Shown here: one piece after another, positions 1 through 4,186 of the stretch
Position numbering within the stretch: the stretch's first letter is position 1
Layout: the number at the start of each line of letters is the position of its first letter
DNA from: an uncultured Bacilli bacterium
Lineage (GTDB): Bacteria > Bacillota_I > Bacilli_A > RF39 > UBA660
DNA length: 5,357 bases
NCBI GenBank assembly: GCA_934086485.1
Contig: CAKOIF010000028.1
Coordinates: 1 to 5,357 of the forward strand
Reading direction: 5' to 3'
Translations under genes and position numbers: made by a program
Notes under the pieces: generated by a model
What the model was told of the DNA's origin: nothing
The model's input: only the letters and a program-made list of their open reading frames with translations
Database searches by the model: none

Positions 1-50
1 ATTACAAGTAATAATATAACGATATAGACTCTTTTATTTTTTGCTCTCAT
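1..50 (-). CDS. N-terminus of a membrane or secreted protein (partial)
   Basis: Only the first 16 codons are in the window; the gene continues past the left edge. It begins at ATG (50-48) after a GGGAGG ribosome binding site (61-66) with 10-nt spacing and a good promoter just upstream. The start reads MRAKNKRVYIVILLLV: a basic segment (R2, K4, K6, R7) followed by an uninterrupted hydrophobic run. This is the pattern of a Sec signal peptide or an N-terminal membrane anchor, with the N-terminus inside the cell. No function can be assigned. It lies downstream of the sigma-like regulator and has its own promoter, so it could be a target of that regulator, but this is inference from position only. 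Confidence 0.6.
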   Translation of the reverse strand, partial: MRAKNKRVYIVILLLV

Positions 51-78
51 AACTATATAACCTCCCTATTAAGACTTT

Positions 79-107
79 AATATAAGCAAATAAATATTCA
101 AATACAA
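79..107 (-). promoter_or_regulatory. Probable sigma-A promoter for the left-edge gene
   Basis: Minus strand: -35 TTGTAT (107-102), 17-nt spacer, -10 TATATT (84-79). Transcription would start near position 72, leaving a leader of about 22 nt that contains the GGGAGG site at 61-66. Spacing is ideal, but both hexamers deviate from consensus and the region is A+T-rich. Confidence 0.5.
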
Positions 108-169
108 CGATTTTTATCTACTCTATTTATCACTCAAAAAAACAAATTTTGCAAGGGTTTTGTTTCATT

Positions 170-199
170 TTATGGAATTTTCATTTTTTTAAATAACAT
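170..199 (-). CDS. Nine-codon ORF with consensus SD (leader peptide or remnant)
   Basis: ATG (199-197) is preceded at 8-nt spacing by AGGAGGTG (215-208), the strongest SD in the window. The ORF encodes only MLFKKMKIP before TAA at 172-170. Adding or removing one A in the 7-A run does not open a longer frame, so a simple homopolymer error does not explain the short length. A possible promoter lies upstream (TTATGA 261-256, 17 nt, TATAAA 238-233), but its -35 is weak. The product could be a leader peptide, a tiny basic peptide or the start of a deleted gene. The sequence does not decide between these. Confidence 0.3.
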   Translation of the reverse strand: MLFKKMKIP

Positions 200-259
200 A
201 TTTAAAACACCTCCTATCATCTTTTAGTTTTTTTTATAATGAGATCCCTATAAACTCAT

Positions 260-284
260 AAAAAAAGAATGACTTAATCATTCT
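260..284 (-). terminator. Intrinsic terminator at the end of the sigma-like regulator gene
   Basis: A 7-bp stem AGAATGA/TCATTCT (266-272 with 278-284) with a 5-nt loop is followed on the minus strand by a run of Ts (265-260). The stem has only two G:C pairs, so it is modest. It overlaps the last codons and stop codon of the 274-798 gene, a compact arrangement common in small genomes and phages. Confidence 0.55.
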
Positions 285-798
285 CTTCACAATACTGTTT
301 TAAATCTACCCACATTTTAACTATACAACTCTTTTTAATTTTTTGAAGATGTGTTCTTGAAATACCAATTATCTCTGCTATATCTTCTTCTGATTTATGA
401 ATTAAAAATGTATTTATTAAATAAACAACTTCATCATTAGTTAATTTATAACTAACTTTCATAATAGAATAATAAATGTCAGTAGTTAGCATTTGTTTAT
501 CAATATATCTTTGAACTGCATTTTCTATTTGACTTGTAGTAGATCTTTGTGTAAAACTTTCTTTATACTCATAACTTGGAGAAATACTTACACTTTCTTC
601 TAATGGAAAATCATATAAGTACCTAGCTGATTTAAAAGAGGAAAACAACTTTTCAAGTTTTTCTTTATTACTAACAATATCGTATTGCTTACAAATATAA
701 TCATCTAGTAGTTCATTATATTGCTCATTTTTAGTAGCATTATCTTGTATAGCATTACCGACATTAAGTAATTGATTAAGAGTAACAACATTGTTCAT
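274..798 (-). CDS. Sigma-region-4-like transcriptional regulator (ArpU/RinA-type)
   Basis: The 174-aa product has a C-terminal helix-turn-helix at about residues 119-157. It contains LTNDEVVYLIN, then EEDIAEIIGISRTHLQKIKK, which resembles sigma-70 region 4 and the ArpU/RinA-like phage late-gene activators. Residues 1-118 are polar and helical with no domain I recognise. A longer frame opens at GTG 849, but ATG 798 is chosen because AAAGGAGG (813-806) sits 7 nt upstream and the extra 17 codons run through a terminator hairpin. The gene stands alone, with its own terminator at its end and a long structured leader. Such proteins usually bind DNA or RNA polymerase to switch on a downstream operon in prophages or integrative elements. 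The target here is unknown. The fold assignment is fairly secure; the exact family name is not. Confidence 0.75.
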   Translation of the reverse strand: MNNVVTLNQLLNVGNAIQDNATKNEQYNELLDDYICKQYDIVSNKEKLEKLFSSFKSARYLYDFPLEESVSISPSYEYKESFTQRSTTSQIENAVQRYIDKQMLTTDIYYSIMKVSYKLTNDEVVYLINTFLIHKSEEDIAEIIGISRTHLQKIKKSCIVKMWVDLKQYCEEND

Positions 799-805
799 TA
801 TAATT

Positions 806-813
806 CCTCCTTT
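806..813 (-). promoter_or_regulatory. Ribosome binding site that fixes the regulator start at 798
   Basis: AAAGGAGG on the minus strand, 7 nt before ATG 798. No comparable site precedes the GTG at 849, whose upstream sequence is the 5' arm of a hairpin. The site lies directly 3' of the leader terminator, so the gene would be translated only from transcripts that read through it. Confidence 0.85.
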
Positions 814-817
814 CATC

Positions 818-862
818 AAAAAAGAGATTTTGAGGGCATAAAAGTCCACTACAAAATCTCTT
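818..862 (-). terminator. Leader terminator / putative attenuator upstream of the regulator
   Basis: On the minus strand the 11-nt arm AAGAGATTTTG (862-852) is perfectly complementary to CAAAATCTCTT (832-822) and is followed by Ts (823-818). The 19-nt loop can add four more pairs (A-T, G-C, G-C, G-C, with single-base bulges). This is a complete intrinsic terminator within the transcript of the 274-798 gene, only 5 nt before its SD. The 5' arm is made of the last codons of the 31-codon ORF, and that ORF's stop codon (851-849) immediately follows the arm. A ribosome finishing the ORF would therefore mask the arm and favour readthrough. The attenuation function is inferred; the stem and T-run are seen directly. 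Confidence 0.7.
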
Positions 863-944
863 GTAATTTTAAATTATTATTCATTTTCCCTAATTCTTGT
901 ATAGTATTCGCAGTGAATACTATATTGTTTATAATATTATTCAT
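849..944 (-). CDS. 31-codon upstream ORF, probable leader peptide
   Basis: ATG (944-942) follows GGGGTG (958-953), which can pair fully with the 16S 3' end if one G:U pair is allowed, at 8-nt spacing. A near-consensus promoter lies about 22 nt further upstream. The product starts MNNIINNIVFTANTIQEL, ends NNLKLQEIL, and has eight Asn residues. Its stop TAG shares its last base with the GTG at 849 (TAGTG). The last codons form the 5' arm of the leader terminator. The N-terminus resembles that of the downstream regulator (both MNN, then NTIQE versus NAIQD), so it may instead be a truncated copy of that gene. The frame stays open upstream to a TTG at 1028 (59 codons in total). No known family is recognised. 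Confidence 0.5.
   Translation of the reverse strand: MNNIINNIVFTANTIQELGKMNNNLKLQEIL
900..924. repeat. Perfect 10-bp dyad with 5-bp centre inside the upstream ORF
   Basis: TATAGTATTC, then GCAGT, then GAATACTATA: both 10-bp arms match perfectly. It lies about 42-66 bp downstream of the inferred start of the P2 transcript and inside the 31-codon ORF. As DNA it is the right size and symmetry for a dimeric repressor site. As RNA it would form a 10-bp hairpin that ribosomes must open. There is no T-run after it, so it is not a terminator. Confidence 0.7.
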
Positions 945-972
945 AAACCAAACACCCCACAAATTGCCCTCT

Positions 973-1001
973 ATTTTAATGAATAAATAAGCATTTGTCA
1001 A
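973..1001 (-). promoter_or_regulatory. Strong sigma-A promoter (P2) for the upstream ORF and regulator
   Basis: Minus strand: consensus -35 TTGACA (1001-996), exactly 17 nt, -10 TAAAAT (978-973, five of six). The start point would be near 966, giving a leader that begins about 22 nt before the ORF at 944 and runs about 170 nt to the regulator ATG. This is one of the two best promoters in the window. Confidence 0.75.
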
Positions 1002-1027
1002 TATATTTGGGAAAATTTGGTAAAACA

Positions 1028-1067
1028 AAAATGAGTAATCCCTCCTCTTTGAGAATTAACTCATTTT
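1028..1067 (-). terminator. Hairpin with SD-like loop and T-rich tail
   Basis: AAAATGAGT (1067-1059) pairs with ACTCATTTT (1036-1028), followed by a T-rich tract (TTTTTGTTTTA on the minus strand, overlapping the arm). The 22-nt loop carries GAGGAGGG (1047-1040), a strong SD sequence. The hairpin could be the terminator for the oxidoreductase gene, since no other terminator is visible between 1182 and here. It could also be a regulatory element at the 5' end of the P1 transcript, which would start inside the first arm. The stem is A+T-rich and the loop is large, so terminator strength is uncertain. Confidence 0.4.
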
Positions 1068-1072
1068 ACTAC

Positions 1073-1100
1073 ATTATACATCTTGACAAGTTTTTTACAA
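1073..1100 (-). promoter_or_regulatory. Second, upstream promoter (P1) of the regulator leader
   Basis: Minus strand: consensus -10 TATAAT (1078-1073) with -35 TTGTAA (1100-1095) at 16 nt. Its start point near 1066 falls in the first arm of the hairpin at 1028-1067. P1 transcripts would therefore begin with that structure and its SD-like loop, and would extend through P2 and the 31-codon ORF if not terminated. Confidence 0.5.
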
Positions 1101-1132
1101 TAAACTAAATCAACATTTTTTCGTTTTTTTTA

Positions 1133-1176
1133 GTTTTTGTTTTGTATTCAAATTGTTTTTGTTTTGTATTTGATTT
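1133..1176. repeat. Two tandem 22-bp direct repeats
   Basis: GTTTTTGTTTTGTATT occurs at 1133-1148 and again at 1155-1170. The full 22-bp units (1133-1154, 1155-1176) match at 19 of 22 positions. They lie in the gap between the oxidoreductase stop codon and promoter P1, with A-tracts on the transcribed (minus) strand. They could be a protein-binding site, an UP-like element or simple low-complexity duplication. Confidence 0.6.
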
Positions 1177-1181
1177 GTAAA

Positions 1182-2906
1182 CTAACTATAACTTTCAATA
1201 AGTTTTTCAATATAAGAAATCTTTTTATTAGAAATAATATATTCCAATATTTTATAATATATATGAGCAAAAAACTTACTCTTAAATCTTTTTGTTAAAA
1301 GATTTCCCGCTACATTTTTAGTATCATCAACTGATATAAACACTTCATAATAGTTTTGCTTTTCTATAAACTTTTCATAAACATATAAAGTATAAATATC
1401 TTTATAAATAATTTTGTTATTAATAGTCTTAGGATCAAACTTCTTATCTAAACTATCAGAATACTGTTTTAATCTTTTAGAAATAAATCTATAAGTATAA
1501 TCATTACGAACAAGTATTTTTTCTACTTTATTTTTATTAGCATACTGATTATGAATACCTTTTGCACAAGAATATAATATTTCAATAGCTAAAGCTTGAT
1601 CTCTTATATCCCCCTTACAATCTATATTATTTAAAAAGTTATCTAAAAATCTTTCTCTTGATAATTCGTTATAACCTAAAAATTCTTTCTTTTCTTTCTC
1701 TGAATACATATTTCCTAAATGAATTTCTTTAAACGGTTCTTTATCTATCAATGGATTATTAAAGAAATATATATCAAAATGTTCAAGTCCTCCGACTTTT
1801 TCTTCATCATCAGTTCTATCTCTAATTTCTTTTGATTGATAACTATGTACTTGAATATTTAGTAAATGTCCTATTTCAATATTTATTCTTTCATGTCTTA
1901 TACGACCATTACTTTTATAAAAGTCTTTTGTTTCTATCCAAGATCTTCTTGATACACCATTATGAATTAAGTTTAAAGTTGCAGTAGTTATAGTAAATCC
2001 CTCTTTGTTATAAAAACTTAATAATCCGTGATAATCTTTTTCTCCATACTTTTTGAAAGTTGGATTTTCATTTTCCTTATAATAATCTGGTATTTCTTGA
2101 TCTTTAAACAATCTTTTATAATCTTCAATACTCAAAACATTCATTTCATCATTTGGAGTAAATACTTTAGAATATACATCTCCATCAACTATCTTCTTAT
2201 TACCACCAAGTGAATCATTTATTTTAATAAAATCACTTAATAAATCAATAAAATGGTATCCACTATGAAAAAGTTTTCCGTAACCATATTTGTATGGATG
2301 ATTTTCTTTTCCCAAATCATGTGGCATTTCCCAAGCACCATCAGAGTGAAATATATCTATGTTAGTTATAGGCATTTTATATTTATTAACTACATCTGTT
2401 AGAACATCTTTTATTTTTTCGTATCCCCTATGATACTGTCTTTGACACATTACCTTACAAGTACCTTTTGATTTTTTTGCAAGATCCAATATTTCATAAT
2501 ATTGTTTTCTTACCTTATCAATACTATGTAGAGAGGTCATATTCTTTGCAACTGTTATAGGTTTATCAGTTAAAACATTCATATTATTTTTTAAAGCAAA
2601 TTCTAAATACATAAAATGGGCTTTTGGCTCTGTTGAAATAATTAAATGAGTTATTTCTAATGTTTTACAAACTGCTAAAAGATTGCTAGATACATCTTCA
2701 GGAAGATGATCATCATCTTTATATTTATCTGACAATGTAAATATTTTAGTTTTCTTAAAACCATTTTCATCTAGATATTTTCTTATATTATCTTTTTCAG
2801 ATTCTAAATCTACAACAAGTTCTAAATTAACTTTTTTCTTTTTAAAGTAATGCAGATATATTCTCTTTGCATGAGGACCGATTCCTATTAAAGCAACATT
2901 TTTCAT
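1182..2906 (-). CDS. Long Gfo/Idh/MocA-family NAD(P)-dependent oxidoreductase
   Basis: The 574-aa protein starts at ATG 2906, 10 nt after GGGGG (2921-2917). Residues 1-125 form a Rossmann domain: ALIGIGPHA (5-13) is the dinucleotide loop and VVDLE (31-35) ends the second strand. THLIISTEP (87-95) and VLTDKPI (111-117) match the family's EKP motif, with Asp in place of Glu and Lys115 as the expected catalytic lysine. FHSGYHFIDLL (213-223) matches the conserved G-x-H-x-x-D segment, with His218. Residues 125-455 would be the substrate domain, and the basic, aromatic-rich tail at about 460-574 is extra, since typical members have 330-400 residues. The family oxidises or reduces sugars, inositols and related polyols in the cytoplasm; the substrate here is unknown. 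It appears monocistronic, with a promoter whose poor -35 suggests activation. Confidence 0.85.
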   Translation of the reverse strand: MKNVALIGIGPHAKRIYLHYFKKKKVNLELVVDLESEKDNIRKYLDENGFKKTKIFTLSDKYKDDDHLPEDVSSNLLAVCKTLEITHLIISTEPKAHFMYLEFALKNNMNVLTDKPITVAKNMTSLHSIDKVRKQYYEILDLAKKSKGTCKVMCQRQYHRGYEKIKDVLTDVVNKYKMPITNIDIFHSDGAWEMPHDLGKENHPYKYGYGKLFHSGYHFIDLLSDFIKINDSLGGNKKIVDGDVYSKVFTPNDEMNVLSIEDYKRLFKDQEIPDYYKENENPTFKKYGEKDYHGLLSFYNKEGFTITTATLNLIHNGVSRRSWIETKDFYKSNGRIRHERINIEIGHLLNIQVHSYQSKEIRDRTDDEEKVGGLEHFDIYFFNNPLIDKEPFKEIHLGNMYSEKEKKEFLGYNELSRERFLDNFLNNIDCKGDIRDQALAIEILYSCAKGIHNQYANKNKVEKILVRNDYTYRFISKRLKQYSDSLDKKFDPKTINNKIIYKDIYTLYVYEKFIEKQNYYEVFISVDDTKNVAGNLLTKRFKSKFFAHIYYKILEYIISNKKISYIEKLIESYS

Positions 2907-2935
2907 ACCAATATATCCCCCTTTTGATGAGATAT

Positions 2936-2965
2936 ATTATAATGCTAAAGTTAAATATTTCATAA
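2936..2965 (-). promoter_or_regulatory. Promoter of the oxidoreductase gene, weak -35
   Basis: A consensus -10 TATAAT (2941-2936) lies 30 nt upstream of the ATG. The best -35 is TTATGA at 18 nt (2965-2960) or TATGAA at 17 nt, each a poor match. A start near 2929 leaves about a 23-nt leader with the GGGGG site. A strong -10 with a weak -35 is typical of activator-dependent promoters, and the shared 22-bp dyad is centred about 62 bp upstream of the start. Confidence 0.5.
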
Positions 2966-2968
2966 TAC

Positions 2969-3005
2969 AAAAAAAATAAGTGCTATGCAAAATTGCACAG
3001 CACTT
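2969..3005 (-). terminator. Strong intrinsic terminator of the phosphatase-Nudix operon
   Basis: AAGTGCTGTGCAA pairs with TTGCATAGCACTT around a minimal centre (3005-2978), with one G:U pair in the minus-strand RNA, followed by A and eight Ts (2976-2969). The stem begins at the stop codon of the Nudix gene. The internal mismatch is A-C in plus-strand RNA but G-U in minus-strand RNA, so the structure fits minus-strand transcription. Confidence 0.85.
2981..3002. repeat. Shared 22-bp imperfect dyad, copy 1
   Basis: TGCT-A-TGCAAAATTGCA-C-AGCA: symmetric apart from one A/C pair. It is identical over all 22 bp to 5138-5159 and in the same orientation. Here it forms the stem of the Nudix terminator and also sits about 62 bp upstream of the inferred oxidoreductase transcription start, a usual position for a LysR-type recognition site. 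It could be an operator, a recurrent terminator stem, or both. Confidence 0.8.
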
Positions 3006-3538
3006 TACTTACAATGATTTATATAATATCTTAATATTTCATAATCTCTTCTTGCAATGAATTTTGTATGATATACATTTTCATATTTTGATGCAATCAA
3101 TTTATCTTCGGAATCTTTTATTAATTTCATAGCATCTTCAATATTTAACCATAAAAGTTTAGCACCTTCATCAATTTCCTTTTGAGTAAAATGAAGTTCT
3201 TTAGTATCTTTAATCACATGGGCAACATATACATAAGATGTTTGTTTGAAATTGTCGTGTGATTTTAATTCTTCAAAAGTACCTAAACAATTATCTATTT
3301 CTACAATACAACCTGCTTCTTCTAATACTTCTCTTTTAAATGCTTTAGTCGGATCTTCATCTTCTTCTATTCCACCACCAACTAATTTATACTCATTTTT
3401 TAGAGTTTTATTTAAAACAGCAATTTTATTATCTTTATTAAAAACAATTCCCCTTGCACCATATCTATGTCTAGGATTATCAAAAGGAACAATATCTAAA
3501 CCGAAATCTTCATCAGTTAATTTGTTTATACATTTCAT
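3005..3538 (-). CDS. Nudix hydrolase
   Basis: The 177-aa product carries a complete Nudix box at residues 55-77: Gly55, five residues, Glu61, seven residues, Arg69-Glu70, then Glu73-Glu74 and Gly76. This is the Mg2+-binding catalytic loop of enzymes that cleave a nucleoside diphosphate linked to another group (X). The strand GARGIVFNKDNKIAVLN (27-43) leads into it, as in MutT-type folds. Length is normal for a single-domain cytoplasmic Nudix enzyme. Translation starts at ATG 3538 after GGAGG (3555-3551), a rather long 12-nt spacing. It follows the phosphatase gene by 26 nt without a terminator, so the two are co-transcribed. Together they could convert a nucleotide derivative to its monophosphate and then remove the phosphate. 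The substrate cannot be read from the sequence. Confidence 0.9.
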   Translation of the reverse strand: MKCINKLTDEDFGLDIVPFDNPRHRYGARGIVFNKDNKIAVLNKTLKNEYKLVGGGIEEDEDPTKAFKREVLEEAGCIVEIDNCLGTFEELKSHDNFKQTSYVYVAHVIKDTKELHFTQKEIDEGAKLLWLNIEDAMKLIKDSEDKLIASKYENVYHTKFIARRDYEILRYYINHCK

Positions 3539-3564
3539 AATTTAAAAATACCTCCAAATATAAT

Positions 3565-4092
3565 TCATTTTTTCAGTAGTCTTTTGCAACTTAAATTAAT
3601 AGTTAGTTCTTCAAGATTATCTATTGGTTTTATATCTAAACCAAGTGCTACCTGAAGGGCATAAATAATTCCTGCATGGGTAATAACTAGAATCCTTTTA
3701 TCATGATATTTTTCTCTTAAAAAATCAATGAATTCTTGTACTCTACTCGAAATTTCTTGTATAGACTCTCCATTAGGTGGTGTTATATGAAGTTGATTAA
3801 GAGAATTTAATTTTTCAACTGTAATTGATGTATTTTGCCAATCGCCTAAATTTCTCTCAATAATCCGATCATCACATACAATTGGTAAATCTGGAACTAA
3901 AATTCTTGATGTTTGCAAAGTCCTTATTAAAGGAGATGAAAAACAAATATCATAAAGACTTGAGTCAAAATTTTTAGCTTTTTCTCTAGTTTGCATTATA
4001 CCATCTTTACTTAAACTACAATTTAATCTTCCTTGAAATACACCTAAATGATTAAATTCACTTTCAGCATGTCTTATAAATGTCAACTCCAT
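3565..4092 (-). CDS. Histidine phosphatase family protein (phosphoglycerate mutase-like)
   Basis: The 175-aa product opens with LTFIRHAES (3-11), the RHG-type motif with catalytic His8 and phosphate-binding Arg7. Arg57 (SSPLIRT), Glu79 in ERNLGDW and His139 in VITHAGII complete the usual active site of the cofactor-dependent mutase/phosphatase superfamily. At this length it resembles the small broad-specificity phosphatases and CobC-like enzymes rather than the glycolytic mutase of about 230-250 residues. ATG 4092 is chosen over ATG 4116 or 4098 because AGGAG (4104-4100) is 7 nt from it, and the promoter would start transcription near 4108. It is the first gene of an operon with the Nudix gene. 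It probably removes phosphate from a small cytoplasmic metabolite, possibly the Nudix product; that link is inference. Confidence 0.9.
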   Translation of the reverse strand: MELTFIRHAESEFNHLGVFQGRLNCSLSKDGIMQTREKAKNFDSSLYDICFSSPLIRTLQTSRILVPDLPIVCDDRIIERNLGDWQNTSITVEKLNSLNQLHITPPNGESIQEISSRVQEFIDFLREKYHDKRILVITHAGIIYALQVALGLDIKPIDNLEELTINLSCKRLLKK

Positions 4093-4099
4093 TTTCATT

Positions 4100-4104
4100 C
4101 TCCT
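4100..4104 (-). promoter_or_regulatory. SD that fixes the phosphatase start at 4092
   Basis: AGGAG lies 7 nt before ATG 4092 but only 1 nt before ATG 4098, and downstream of ATG 4116. Only the 4092 start is properly spaced, and it places the catalytic RHAES motif at residue 7, normal for the family. Confidence 0.8.
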
Positions 4105-4114
4105 AACATAAACC

Positions 4115-4143
4115 ATTATACACTAAAAAAGACAGATTTAAAA
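4115..4143 (-). promoter_or_regulatory. Promoter of the phosphatase-Nudix operon
   Basis: A consensus -10 TATAAT (4120-4115) lies just after the LysR terminator. The hexamer 17 nt upstream, TTTTAA (4143-4138), is a poor -35 and lies in the terminator loop. A start near 4108 would give a very short leader containing the AGGAG site. The -35 is weak, so basal activity may be low. Confidence 0.45.
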
Positions 4144-4154
4144 TAACTGTCCTT
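4125..4154 (-). terminator. Intrinsic terminator after the LysR-type regulator
   Basis: Minus-strand AAGGACAG (4154-4147) pairs with CTGTCTTT (4135-4128), including one G:U pair, around an 11-nt loop, and is followed by Ts to 4125. It lies about 33 nt after the regulator's stop codon and separates it transcriptionally from the phosphatase-Nudix operon. Confidence 0.75.
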
Positions 4155-4186
4155 GTATTTATTATAATTTTATCAATAATTTATGT

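Noticed and set aside
130..168. Twelve-codon ORF with a CxxC pair (MKQNPCKICFFE)
   Set aside because: No SD upstream, and it begins only by chance after the nine-codon ORF; two cysteines in such a short A+T-rich frame are not evidence.
131..168. AAACAAA/TTTGTTT hairpin followed by Ts on the minus strand
   Set aside because: The stem is almost all A:T with a 12-nt loop; too weak to call a terminator.
236..259. ATGAG/CTCAT short dyad upstream of the nine-codon ORF
   Set aside because: Only five pairs, no T-run in either direction after it, and frequent by chance in this composition.
806..966. Known riboswitch or T-box in the regulator leader
   Set aside because: No T-box sequence (TGGNACC-type), no recognisable riboswitch core, and the leader is fully accounted for by a small ORF plus terminator.
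772..990. Plus-strand open frame of 72 codons
   Set aside because: It lies antisense to the regulator start and its leader, has no SD, and its hydrophobic content comes from the A+T-rich complement.
2028..2213. Plus-strand open frame of 61 codons, very Ile/Phe-rich
   Set aside because: Wholly antisense to the oxidoreductase gene, which has clear motifs across this stretch; no ribosome binding site.
3246..3545. Plus-strand open frame of 99 codons
   Set aside because: Antisense to the Nudix box region. Its Ser/Pro-rich sequence is a shadow of the coding strand.
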